64,000 nt of DNA, from positions 1 through 64,000 of the forward strand of contig NZ_FNFX01000004.1 in NCBI RefSeq assembly GCF_900100975.1. The letters run 5' to 3'. Below are positions 56,801 to 64,000 of the stretch, piece by piece. Source of the stretch: Methylophilus rhizosphaerae (GTDB taxonomy: Bacteria; Pseudomonadota; Gammaproteobacteria; Burkholderiales; Methylophilaceae). The translations under genes and the position numbers were made by a program. The notes beneath the pieces are model-generated. The model saw nothing but the letters and a program-made list of their open reading frames with translations, searched no databases and was not told the DNA's origin. Each line of letters starts with the position of its first letter. Within the stretch, counting starts at the first letter, position 1.

Positions 56801-57553
56801 GGCCACTTCTTCCGGATGCTTGAGTGCATATGCCCAGCCTTTTTTCGTCGCGCGTAAAAAAGCCGCTACACGCTGGGGGTGCCTGGCCACCTCACGTTCA
56901 CTGGTAAAGAGGATATCCCCGTAAAAATCAATCCCGTAAGGCTGGTTGGCAATGACAGACGGGGTGTATCCCATTTGCTGCAGTTGCGTCGGCTCATCCA
57001 TGGCATAGGCCGCCATCACATCCACCTTACCGTCAATCAGGTCCTGCAAATGCCAGGTATGGGGCACCAAGGTCATCTGCTTGATATCCAGATGCTGTTT
57101 CAGCAGCATGGCCTTGAATTGATACAGCCCCTGGCCATCATCAGCCATCATGATGCGCTTGCCTATGAGATCTTCAGGCGTTTGTATATTGCTTTCTTTC
57201 AGGCTCAGCAATATACCGGGAGAATGCTGGAAAATGGCGGCCAGGGCCACCACCGGCTGGCCTGCAATACGCGACACCATAATTTCTGCATCGCCGATAC
57301 TATAATCGGCCTGGCCGGATAAGACCTGCTGTAATGGCGAGCGCTCTGTGCTTCCCTCAACGAAGCGGACATTCAGGCCTTCTTCACGATAATAGCCCTG
57401 TTGCTGCGCCGCATAATAGCCCGCAAACTGAAACTGGTGACGCCATTTGAGTTGCAAGGTGATATTTTCAGAGGCAGCGGATACGGCTGTACAAGCCAGC
57501 ATGGCAATCAGCAGCAGCCGTTTGAGTAAATATAGGGGTGAGCGATGCTTCAT
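53834..57553 (-). CDS. NMT1/THI5-like periplasmic sensor with PAS, GAF, PAS, GGDEF and EAL domains
   Basis: The 1239-aa membrane protein joins a sensor to cyclic di-GMP turnover. Order: signal peptide (about 1-27), NMT1/THI5-like binding domain (30-310, opening LQLKWRHQFQFAGYYAAQQQ), membrane helix (331-353), PAS (380-495), GAF (505-655), PAS (665-785), GGDEF (about 790-965) and EAL (975-1225). The GGDEF site RLGGDEF (873-877) and the RxxD inhibitory site (864-867) are intact, as are E1006-A-L, ELTES, DDFGTGYSSL and AEGVE, so both activities are possible. NMT1 domains bind pyrimidine precursors of thiamine or similar small molecules, which suggests but does not prove the ligand. It stands alone, convergent with xoxF. 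Confidence 0.94.
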   Translation of the reverse strand: MKHRSPLYLLKRLLLIAMLACTAVSAASENITLQLKWRHQFQFAGYYAAQQQGYYREEGLNVRFVEGSTERSPLQQVLSGQADYSIGDAEIMVSRIAGQPVVALAAIFQHSPGILLSLKESNIQTPEDLIGKRIMMADDGQGLYQFKAMLLKQHLDIKQMTLVPHTWHLQDLIDGKVDVMAAYAMDEPTQLQQMGYTPSVIANQPYGIDFYGDILFTSEREVARHPQRVAAFLRATKKGWAYALKHPEEVAGLIAAMPEVAGRGLDKQILLREANLMAPYVLTELVPLGHMNEERWNDIAQTLADLKLIPAQYNLKGFLYQDSLTGQKPYVRWLAWGVVMLAVVLGATFLWNMQIRRQVIQRTLALQKESEQRAQTEYLLKIAGNVAKVGGWMIDLNTGMVHWSDEVAALHDMPAGYMPTLEEGLHMFVPEYQVVMRHAIDKCINEGTPYDLELEKITATGRRFWVRAMGQPVRNAEGQIIKLQGSLQDITSSKQVEAHRLGQARVRAMMLADVSLQEILNTAAQLIELQYPGTSCAILLLDEDERRLRHAAVSKLPLAYSRAMDDMAPDADNIAALTRGRLIAEDLWAYPMSDESRALALAHGLRACWSIPILSRSWHALGVLAVYRHQRYTPAAVEMDFVESYAQILGLAIEREQSDELLNLLRSGISRLNDIVMIVEAPVNAPMAQRIVFLNEAFLKITGASPDHFMGASPFDLFNAATPGRELERIRHAFQQMQPVKAEVAVVNQEGTGISLEMDALPLHDKGGRHTHWVVVLRDITERKQADARIRQLAYYDTMTGLPNRLMLHEKLSAHLRKTMRKKTGGALLFIDIDNFKTLNDTHGHDVGDALLVEVAKRIKQSVRRFDTVSRLGGDEFVVVLDSLHRDPGLAEAQARKVCQKIVTAFEPPFKLNHYQHYTSPSIGVTLFDCETLSQPEELLRRADMAMYKAKEAGRNGYQFFDTQMETELRQRVALEGDLHTAIDKQQFQLHFQPQYNRQHAIVGAEALIRWQHPERGLIMPGQFITLAESTGQIMGIGHWVLQEACRTLRHWSGHPQLCALILSVNVSPKQYLQPNFVQDVQRMVTETGIEPGRLKLELTESMLVDNVEDIIAKMAALKAVGVCFSLDDFGTGYSSLSYLKRFPFDQLKIDQSFVRDMLSGHDHESIVNAIIALGQSLQLEILAEGVETEAQLHVLQDLGCQIFQGYHFTEPMEVEAFEQWVQAHHGNHTAEDSEAAAV

Positions 57554-57887
57554 GAGTATTAGAGCAAATTCACTGCAATTCTTTGGTAAGTATCAATGGA
57601 TCAGCACATCAAACCTCGTTTATACGGCATAGCATCTCAATTGTATTAACCAAATAAACAGAAATTTCCAGCGCAATCAAAGCATTTGCTTGTGGTCTGA
57701 CTGTCACAGGCGGCCAGTAAGCCCGCTCACCCCTATTGTGCACATGCAGTGATCGCCACCGCCAAATTCTGTAGATGCTTCCTCCCAAGACGACCTCCCT
57801 GAAACAGCATCTTGTTTAGTCGTGTAAAATGCACGGGCCGCGACTGCACTGCCGGCGCATGATCAACCTATCTTGTGGAGAATACTG
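57554..57887 (+). other. Intergenic region between the GGDEF-EAL gene and xth
   Basis: No gene, tRNA or repeat was recognised. The two flanking genes are divergent, so both promoters should lie here. A TAAAAT -10-like element occurs at about 57826-57831 for xth, without a convincing -35. The rest shows nothing I can support. Confidence 0.5.
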
Positions 57888-58655
57888 TTGAAACTGGCCA
57901 CCTGGAATGTCAACTCACTGACTGTACGCCTGCCGCATGTACTGGACTGGCTGGTCGCCAACCAGCCGGATGCACTCTGCCTGCAGGAAACCAAGCAGGA
58001 AGACAGCAAGTTTCCCTATGCCGCATTGCAAGAAGCCGGATTCAATGCCGTACATAACGGCCAGAAAACCTACAATGGCGTGGCCATTATCAGCCCGCAC
58101 CCGATCAGGGAGGTGCATGTTGACCTGCCAAACTTTGCTGACGAACAAAAACGCATTATTGCCGCTACTATCCAGGGGGTCAGGGTGATTTGTGCCTATA
58201 TCGTGAATGGGCAGGCGGTGGATTCAGACAAATACCAGTACAAGCTCAACTGGCTGGCGGCATTGCAAAACTGGGTAACGGACGAACTAAAACAGCATGA
58301 AAAGCTCGCCTTGCTTGGCGACTACAACATTGCGCCTGATGACAGGGATTGCCATGATCCGGCGGCATGGCAAGGACAGGTATTGGTCAGCCCCCGGGAG
58401 CGCCAGGCATTTCAGGATTTAATCGGGTTAGGTTTATGCGACAGTTACCGGCTATTCAACCAGGAAGAAGGGCAGTTCACCTGGTGGGATTACCGCATGG
58501 CAGCGTTTCGTCGCAATATGGGCTTGCGTATCGACCACATCCTGGTCAGCGATGCCTTGAAGCCCTTATGCCAGAGCTGCCTGATTGACAAGACCCCGCG
58601 CAAGCTGGAACGCCCCAGCGATCATACACCGGTGGTATTGACCTTGCTTGACTGA
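57888..58655 (+). CDS. xth: Exodeoxyribonuclease III
   Basis: This is an AP endonuclease and 3' exonuclease of base excision repair (XthA/ExoA family). The 255-aa product has TWNVNSLTVRLPHVLDWL, CLQETKQED with the metal Glu, YNGVAIISPHPI, LLGDYNIAP with catalytic Asp and Asn, and RIDHILVSDALK plus PSDHTPV with the catalytic His. The start is a TTG at 57888 with GTGGAG 8 nt upstream; the frame opens 5 codons earlier at another TTG that overlaps this ribosome site. Confidence 0.94.
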   Translation: MKLATWNVNSLTVRLPHVLDWLVANQPDALCLQETKQEDSKFPYAALQEAGFNAVHNGQKTYNGVAIISPHPIREVHVDLPNFADEQKRIIAATIQGVRVICAYIVNGQAVDSDKYQYKLNWLAALQNWVTDELKQHEKLALLGDYNIAPDDRDCHDPAAWQGQVLVSPRERQAFQDLIGLGLCDSYRLFNQEEGQFTWWDYRMAAFRRNMGLRIDHILVSDALKPLCQSCLIDKTPRKLERPSDHTPVVLTLLD

Positions 58656-58693
58656 AGCATGACCAGGCAAGAATACCTAAATGCCAGGCATCG

Positions 58694-59458
58694 CTAAAGG
58701 CTAGGCATCACAAACTTGATACCTTGCAAGACTTCAAGAATGCTGGATTTCAGGCGCTTATTCAGCTCACCCTCAATCACCTGCATTTGCTCATTGACCA
58801 TGGCCTGTACTTTTTCCTGTAATACGGCCTCTACAGAAGACAATTCGGCATTGAATTTCTGCTTGAATTCTGCCGTCTGTTGCCCGGCGAATTCGGCAAA
58901 TGCATCCTGTAGCGACTGTTTGTGCTCTTCAGCCAGCCGGGATTCCATTGCCTCCTGACCTGCTGTCATTGTCTGCCGGCTACTTTCCTGCAACTGTTGC
59001 ATATGCTCGGCCATGTTTTTTTCCAGCTGCTCCTGCATCTGCTGCACCCTGGCAGCAATATGCGCCTGCTGGTCATCCATCAGTTGCGTCAGTTTTTCTT
59101 CCAGTTGCTGTGTGCCTGTCAAACGGGCAACCTCTGCCTCTACCGACTGCAGTTGCTGTTTGCCGACATTGCCCATGGCTTCGCGAAACGCCTGTTCAAT
59201 CGATTGAATACTGTCACCGACCTGGGATTGCACCTGCCGGGACAAGCCCTGCTGCAATGACTCGGCATACTCCGTCAGCGCCTGCTGCTCCACCACCGAA
59301 CGCTCAAAGGCGCGTTGCCCCAACTGGCTGGTGACCATTTCAGCGATTTCAGGCAATAGCGCCTGTTTAACCTGGGCAACCAGTTCATCGACATCAAGTG
59401 CCGGCGGGCTGGCCTTCTGCACGACTTTGGTTAATACCGGAATTTCTGGGCTATCCAC
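58694..59458 (-). CDS. Coiled-coil protein of unknown function
   Basis: I do not recognise this 254-aa protein. Residues about 25-240 are almost entirely Gln/Glu/Ala/Leu/Met-rich helix with heptad-like spacing (QLEEKLTQLMDDQQAHIAARV, EQLEKNMAEHMQQL), so a long coiled coil is expected. No signal peptide or membrane helix is present. The N-terminus SPEIPVLTKVVQKA and the C-terminal KSSILEVLQGIKFVMPSL may be short interaction segments. It is the last gene of pepA-holC-this gene, 19 bp after holC, in the place where many proteobacteria have valS. A role near the replisome or in cell structure is speculation. Confidence 0.75.
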   Translation of the reverse strand: MDSPEIPVLTKVVQKASPPALDVDELVAQVKQALLPEIAEMVTSQLGQRAFERSVVEQQALTEYAESLQQGLSRQVQSQVGDSIQSIEQAFREAMGNVGKQQLQSVEAEVARLTGTQQLEEKLTQLMDDQQAHIAARVQQMQEQLEKNMAEHMQQLQESSRQTMTAGQEAMESRLAEEHKQSLQDAFAEFAGQQTAEFKQKFNAELSSVEAVLQEKVQAMVNEQMQVIEGELNKRLKSSILEVLQGIKFVMPSL

Positions 59459-59477
59459 ACAACCTCCTCGATTACAG

Positions 59478-59897
59478 CTAACGCGCCTGCTGCATATTCA
59501 TATGCTGAATTTCATAACCACGATCGCGGTAAAAAGCCCACCGCTGGCGACCTGCGGTTTTTTCCTCTTCGGCCGCCCCGATCAACTCAAATACATGGCG
59601 GAAACGACTGAAAAACTTGGGCAAGGTTGCCTGGCAGTTAAACAGCATATCATCCTGCCGGATATGCTCCGGCGCCCACGCCAGTACCACTGGCGTCATG
59701 CCGGCATGCGGCGCATCAGCCAGCGCATTGGGAATGAAACCTGGCTGTTGCCACAACCAGTCGCTTAATTGCGCCGCTTCCACGGCCTGGTCCACATAAA
59801 TGGTCACCTGCCGTTGCCGGGTAACCGCCTGCTCAACCAGATACTGAATCAGGTTGCTACGGTCAGGAATGTCGGTGTAAAAACGGATACGCGTCAT
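59478..59897 (-). CDS. holC: DNA polymerase III subunit chi
   Basis: HolC links SSB to the clamp loader through the psi subunit. The 139-aa product has RIRFYTDIPDRSNLIQYL-like opening, VTIYVDQAVEAAQLSDWLW, FIPNAL and the C-terminal GAAEEEKTAGRQRWAFYRDRGY, all typical. It follows pepA by 6 bp, the usual pepA-holC order. Confidence 0.93.
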   Translation of the reverse strand: MTRIRFYTDIPDRSNLIQYLVEQAVTRQRQVTIYVDQAVEAAQLSDWLWQQPGFIPNALADAPHAGMTPVVLAWAPEHIRQDDMLFNCQATLPKFFSRFRHVFELIGAAEEEKTAGRQRWAFYRDRGYEIQHMNMQQAR

Positions 59898-59903
59898 AAC
59901 GCC

Positions 59904-61388
59904 CTATGACACCGCCGCCTGTTGCAACAGATAGGTCACCAGCAGTGGCACAGGGCGGCCGGTCGCGCCTTTTTCCTTACCGGATTTCCAGGCCGTACCG
60001 GCAATATCCAGGTGCGCCCAGTCATATTTTTTGGCAAAGCGCGAGAGGAAACAGGCCGCAGTAATACTGCCACCGGCACGCCCGCCGATATTGGCCATAT
60101 CAGCAAAATTACTGTCCAGCTGGCCCTGGTAATCATCCCACAACGGCAGTTGCCAGGCGCGGTCTTGCGCTTTTTCGCCGGCATCCAGCAGTTTTCTGGC
60201 CAAAGCATCATTGTTGGCGAACAAGCCACTTGGATGATGCCCCAGGGCAATCACGCATGCGCCAGTCAAGGTCGCGATATCAATCACGGCGGCCGGGTCG
60301 AAACGCTCGGCATAGGTGAGCGCATCACACAAAATCAGGCGGCCTTCCGCATCGGTGTTCAACACTTCAATCGTCTGGCCGGACATGCTGGTGAGCACAT
60401 CACCTGGCTTGGTTGCTTTCCCGCTAGGCATGTTTTCGCAAGTGGGAATCAGGCCTACCACGTTCAATGGCAAATCCAGCTCGCCAATTGCCTTGAATAC
60501 ACCCAGCACGCTGGCCGCACCGCACATGTCATACTTCATTTCATCCATGTCGGCACCGGGTTTGAGTGAAATGCCGCCGGTATCAAAGGTGATACCTTTA
60601 CCCACCAGTACTACCGGTTTTTGTGTTTTTTTGCCTTTGTGATGTTGCAGCACGATAAACCGGGGCGGCTCTTCACTCCCGCGGGTCACACCCAGGAAAG
60701 AACCCATTTTGAGTTTTTCAATCTCGGCCTGTTCCAGTACCTCGACCTTGAATCCGTATTCTTTCGCCAGCTTCTCGGCCTGCTTGCCCAGATAGGCCGG
60801 CGTACAAATATTGGGTGGCAGGTTGCCCAGATCCTTGGCCAAAGCGACGCCCTGTCCTACCCCTTGCCCTTGCCTGAGGCCAGCATCAACAGCCTCTGCC
60901 TCCTGTTTACCCGTCAGCAATACAATCTGTTTTAGTGGTTTTGGCTCAGCTTTTTTTTCCTTCACCGCATTGACCTGGTAGCTGGTCTCCAGTGCGATTT
61001 CAGACAATGCCGCCGCCTTGGACTGCACCTCTGACTTCTTCACAGGCAAGCTGGCAAAGTCGGTCGCCATGGCTTCCACGCCGGCAGGGGAGGCTTTCAG
61101 CGCAGCACGGAAGGCATTGCGCAAGGTTTTCAGGCTGAATTCTTCCGATTTCCCCAGGCCGACCAGCATGACTCTAGCCGCTGCAACACCGGGTAATTGA
61201 CGCAAGATCAAGGTACTGCCCGCTCTACCTTCCATATCCCCGGATTTCAGTGCCAGCGTAATCGCTTTTTCAGTCACGCTGTCCAGAGACCTGGCCAAAT
61301 CAGTCAGTTTGCGGCCTTCATAGATGCCCACCAGCAAACAATCGGTACGCAATTTTTCCGGCGCAGTGCTTTTTATGCTAAATTCCAT
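59904..61388 (-). CDS. pepA: Leucyl aminopeptidase (cytosol aminopeptidase)
   Basis: PepA removes N-terminal residues from peptides using two metal ions. The 494-aa product has the M17 signatures VGKGITFDTGGISLKPG (metal Asp), KYDMCGAASVLG, and NTDAEGRLILCDAL (catalytic and metal residues). Length is normal. It is divergent from lptF with 88 bp between the starts, and precedes holC. The lptFG-pepA-holC layout is widely conserved. Confidence 0.97.
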   Translation of the reverse strand: MEFSIKSTAPEKLRTDCLLVGIYEGRKLTDLARSLDSVTEKAITLALKSGDMEGRAGSTLILRQLPGVAAARVMLVGLGKSEEFSLKTLRNAFRAALKASPAGVEAMATDFASLPVKKSEVQSKAAALSEIALETSYQVNAVKEKKAEPKPLKQIVLLTGKQEAEAVDAGLRQGQGVGQGVALAKDLGNLPPNICTPAYLGKQAEKLAKEYGFKVEVLEQAEIEKLKMGSFLGVTRGSEEPPRFIVLQHHKGKKTQKPVVLVGKGITFDTGGISLKPGADMDEMKYDMCGAASVLGVFKAIGELDLPLNVVGLIPTCENMPSGKATKPGDVLTSMSGQTIEVLNTDAEGRLILCDALTYAERFDPAAVIDIATLTGACVIALGHHPSGLFANNDALARKLLDAGEKAQDRAWQLPLWDDYQGQLDSNFADMANIGGRAGGSITAACFLSRFAKKYDWAHLDIAGTAWKSGKEKGATGRPVPLLVTYLLQQAAVS

Positions 61389-61476
61389 CTTTATCCTTTA
61401 AAGTTCAATGCCAGTTGCTTGAGCGATGATTGTATTATCTAGTGTTTTATGCTGATTTCAAAGCGGTGCATTTAAA

Positions 61477-62586
61477 TTGAAACTCTTCAAACGTGCATTG
61501 TCCGCAGAGCTGATGTCCTCATCTTCTGCCATTTTCCTGATTATCCTGGGTATTGTGGTGGCGCAGCGCGCCGGCAATATCGTGCGCCAAGTTTCCAAAG
61601 GCATCCTGCCCAATGACGCCATCGGCACCATCCTGACCTTCAGCCTGGTGAAACTGATGCCCATGATGTTGTCACTGGCCATTTTTCTTGCGGTATTGCT
61701 GACCCTGACCCGCTGGCATAAAGACTCGGAAATGGTGATCTGGATGACGGCCGGGCTCAGCCTCAGGCAATGGGTAGTGCCTATCCTGCGCTTTATTTTC
61801 CCTATCGTGCTGATTATCAGCCTGCTGAGCCTGTTTGTGATGCCCTGGGCCACAGAAAAAGCAGACAGCTACCGGGAGCAACTCAAAAAGCGCGATGAAC
61901 TGTCCTCAATCAGCCCGGGGGCCTTCAAGGAATCCAGCAACGGCGAACGCATTTATTTTATCGAGAGCTTTGACAAACTGGGCTACGAGGTCAAAAACAT
62001 CTTTGTCCAATCGCGCCAGAATGGCAAGACCGGCATCATTACGGCCAATCGCGGCAGTCGCTACAAGGCTGAAAACGGGGATAATTTCCTGGTCATGCAG
62101 CATGGCCGCCGCTACGAAATTATCCCGAATACCCTGGATGTGTCCACCACCGAGTTCGAGCGCTATGACATCCGCGTAGAAACCAAGGAAAACACGCCGG
62201 AGGCCAGCACGTCACAAGCCAAATCCACACTGGCGCTGATGGCAGGTGCAGCACTGGCCGACCAGGCAGAACTGCACTGGCGCGTCGCGATCCCGATTTC
62301 CACCATCATCATGGTATTGCTGGCGATTCCGCTGAGTTTTGTTGATCCGCGTGCCGGCCGCTCTCTCAACATCATGTTCGCGATCCTGATTTTTATTATC
62401 TACAACAATGTACTGAGTATTTTCCAGGCCTGGATTACGCAGGGGAAAATCTCTGCCTGGGTCGGCCTGTGGCCGGTCCATGTCTGCTTTATATTGCTAG
62501 GCTGGTATTTGTATCATCGCCGCAAATACCTCAAGCCGCTGATTCCGGAAATGTTCAAGCGTAAAGCGAAAAAAGGCCATCCATGA
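61477..62586 (+). CDS. lptF: LPS export ABC transporter permease LptF
   Basis: LptF, with LptG and LptB, extracts lipopolysaccharide from the inner membrane. The 369-aa protein has six membrane helices around a periplasmic beta-jellyroll domain (about 130-260), starting KLFKRALSAELMSSSSAIFL and containing the conserved VKLMPMMLSLAIFLAVLLTL helix. The start is a TTG at 61477; no better codon precedes the conserved N-terminus. The stop overlaps lptG by 4 bp. Confidence 0.95.
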   Translation: MKLFKRALSAELMSSSSAIFLIILGIVVAQRAGNIVRQVSKGILPNDAIGTILTFSLVKLMPMMLSLAIFLAVLLTLTRWHKDSEMVIWMTAGLSLRQWVVPILRFIFPIVLIISLLSLFVMPWATEKADSYREQLKKRDELSSISPGAFKESSNGERIYFIESFDKLGYEVKNIFVQSRQNGKTGIITANRGSRYKAENGDNFLVMQHGRRYEIIPNTLDVSTTEFERYDIRVETKENTPEASTSQAKSTLALMAGAALADQAELHWRVAIPISTIIMVLLAIPLSFVDPRAGRSLNIMFAILIFIIYNNVLSIFQAWITQGKISAWVGLWPVHVCFILLGWYLYHRRKYLKPLIPEMFKRKAKKGHP

Positions 62587-63677
62587 CGCTGCGCATACTG
62601 AATCGCTACTTCTGGCGGGAAATCAGTTTTAACATCCTGCTGGTGCTGTTTGGCCTGCTGGCCATGTTTTCCTTTTTTGACCTGTTGCAGGAATTGGATA
62701 GCCTCGGCAAGGGGCATTACGGCATCAACAGTATGCTGACGTTCGTCGCGCTCAGTATCCCAGGCCATATCTACGAAGTGGCACCGGTCGCCGTACTGCT
62801 GGGAATTGTTTATACCCTGGGAGCCATGGCCGCCAATTCCGAATTAATTGTGATGCGCACCAGCGGTATTTCCCTGATCGCACTCGCCAGGATATTGCTG
62901 GTGATCGGGCTGGTATTTGCCATTGTTACCTTCATGATTGGTGAAATGATTGCACCACTCAGTGAAAAAATGGCGCAACGGATCCGCATGCAGGCCACCG
63001 ACTCCGTAGTCGCCCAGGATTTTAAATCCGGCCTGTGGATCAAGGATGGCAGCAGCTTCGTCAATGTGAATACCGTATTACCTGACAGCAGCCTGGTCGA
63101 TATCAATATCTACGACTTTGATCCCCAGTTTCATCTGCGCAGTATCAGCCATGCTGAAAATGGCCACTTCGCAGAGGATCACTGGATTCTGCTCAATGTG
63201 ACGCAAACCAGTTTTAGAACCGGCCGTGACATACAGAATAACTCGGTGACATCCCAGTTCTTTAAACAGACACAATGGGAATCCCTGATCCGGCCGGAAC
63301 TGCTCAATGTCCTGCTGGTGTTGCCGGAGAAAATGTCCGCCTGGAACCTGTACAGTTTTATCCAGCACTTGCACCGCAACGGGCAGAAAAGTACGCGCTA
63401 CCAGGTCGCCTTGTGGTCCAAGCTGATTTATCCCCTGGCCTGCCTGGTGATGGTCGTACTCGCGCTGCCTTTCGGCTTCTTGCAGCAGCGGGCGGGCGGC
63501 ATCAGTGCCAAGATTTTTGCCGGGATATTACTGGGCGTCGTTTACCAGATTATGAACCGCGTGTTTTTACACCTTGGCGTACTGAATGACTGGCCACCGC
63601 TATTCAGCGCCATCGGCCCGACCATCCTTTTCCTGCTTACCGGCCTGGGCATGCTGTATTACGTGGAAAGACGTTAG
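62583..63677 (+). CDS. lptG: LPS export ABC transporter permease LptG
   Basis: LptG is the second permease of the LptB2FG extractor. The 364-aa product starts TLRILNRYFWREISFNILLV, has six membrane helices and a periplasmic domain (about 120-260), and shows LPFGFLQQRAGGISAKIFAG near the C-terminus. Its ATG overlaps the lptF stop (ATGA), and its stop overlaps the convergent RDD gene by 3 bp. Confidence 0.95.
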   Translation: MTLRILNRYFWREISFNILLVLFGLLAMFSFFDLLQELDSLGKGHYGINSMLTFVALSIPGHIYEVAPVAVLLGIVYTLGAMAANSELIVMRTSGISLIALARILLVIGLVFAIVTFMIGEMIAPLSEKMAQRIRMQATDSVVAQDFKSGLWIKDGSSFVNVNTVLPDSSLVDINIYDFDPQFHLRSISHAENGHFAEDHWILLNVTQTSFRTGRDIQNNSVTSQFFKQTQWESLIRPELLNVLLVLPEKMSAWNLYSFIQHLHRNGQKSTRYQVALWSKLIYPLACLVMVVLALPFGFLQQRAGGISAKIFAGILLGVVYQIMNRVFLHLGVLNDWPPLFSAIGPTILFLLTGLGMLYYVERR

Positions 63678-64000
63678 GGCGGCGGCAGCAAGATAAGCCG
63701 GGAACCGAGCAGGCGGTCGTGCAGGAACTGCTGTTCCTTATCCAGCATGGCCCACCATAATGTCAATCCGGCCGGTAACAATAAAATGCTGGCCACAATA
63801 TAACGGATGGCGGCGTGCTTCACATTCAGCAACTCGCCGTATTGTCCGGTGACTTTCAGCTTCCAGGTCTGGCTGGCCAGTGTCTGGCCGGTCACTGTCC
63901 AGCAACGCACGAAATAGGCGCCCATAGCGCCCCAGAGTAGCAGTTGCAATCCCAGTCGTTTCCAGCCGTGGCTGGCATCCCCCAGCAGCATGTAATACAC
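63674..64000 (-). CDS. RDD family membrane protein (5'-truncated by window edge)
   Basis: The visible 108 residues are the C-terminal part of an RDD-domain protein: a helix at about 16-32, QTLASQTWKLKVTGQYGE which is the conserved motif after the second helix, a third helix (about 66-87), and the closing LDKEQQFLHDRLLGSRLIL with the D-x3-R-D type ending. The N-terminus, including the RDD motif itself, lies outside the window. Function is unknown. It is convergent with lptG, which it overlaps by 3 bp. Confidence 0.85.
   Translation of the reverse strand: MYYMLLGDASHGWKRLGLQLLLWGAMGAYFVRCWTVTGQTLASQTWKLKVTGQYGELLNVKHAAIRYIVASILLLPAGLTLWWAMLDKEQQFLHDRLLGSRLILLPPP

Overview
The window looks like chromosome of a Gram-negative methylotrophic betaproteobacterium, most likely family Methylophilaceae. 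The evidence is a 3-hexulose-6-phosphate synthase gene (ribulose monophosphate pathway), a lanthanide-type XoxF methanol dehydrogenase, and betaproteobacterial gene orders (thrU-tyrU-glyT-thrT-tuf; sspAB with petABC; ibaG-murA-his-tat; mlaFEDCB; resB-ccsB-cytochrome c4). No taxonomic search was possible, so this is inference from gene content and order.

Layout. 1-1.7 kb: four tRNA genes and a 3'-truncated tuf. 1.85-5.7 kb: sspB, sspA and the bc1 complex genes petC, petB, petA, all minus strand, with a good promoter before petA. 5.7-9.2 kb: Nif3-like protein, a divergent periplasmic HtrA-type protease, and tatCBA. 9.2-19.3 kb: hinT, the full set of his genes from hisE back to hisG, murA, a monothiol glutaredoxin and an IbaG-like BolA protein. 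The operon is split between hisC and hisB by an hps gene with its own promoter and terminator; its product carries an unusual membrane segment and Ala/Glu/Pro tail. 19.3-24.3 kb: an ABC-2 exporter and the mlaFEDCB phospholipid transport genes. 24.4-42.5 kb: an isolated prepilin, cytochrome c maturation (ccsB, resB), cytochrome c4, engB, trmB, a MidA-like methyltransferase, a pteridine-reductase-like SDR, ttcA, topA, an HD-GYP phosphodiesterase, metK, dapF, a DUF484 protein, xerC and sodB.

42.6-51.6 kb is visibly AT-richer and accessory in character: a three-gene MFS/adaptor/outer-membrane efflux pump, a LysR regulator, a divergent 2OG-Fe(II) oxygenase, a zinc alcohol dehydrogenase, a one-pass membrane protein resembling a TetR ligand-binding domain without its DNA-binding domain, and a complete TetR regulator. 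xoxF follows directly, behind a sigma-70-like promoter and a long leader holding a 26-bp near-perfect palindrome, the best candidate operator in the window. No integrase, transposase or attachment repeat was seen, so a mobile origin is not shown.

53.8-64 kb: a 1239-residue sensor (NMT1-like periplasmic domain, PAS, GAF, PAS, GGDEF, EAL), xth, a coiled-coil protein, holC, pepA, lptF, lptG and a truncated RDD-family gene. The most interesting signals are the membrane-anchored Hps, the TetR-like membrane protein next to tetR, and the xoxF leader with its palindrome.
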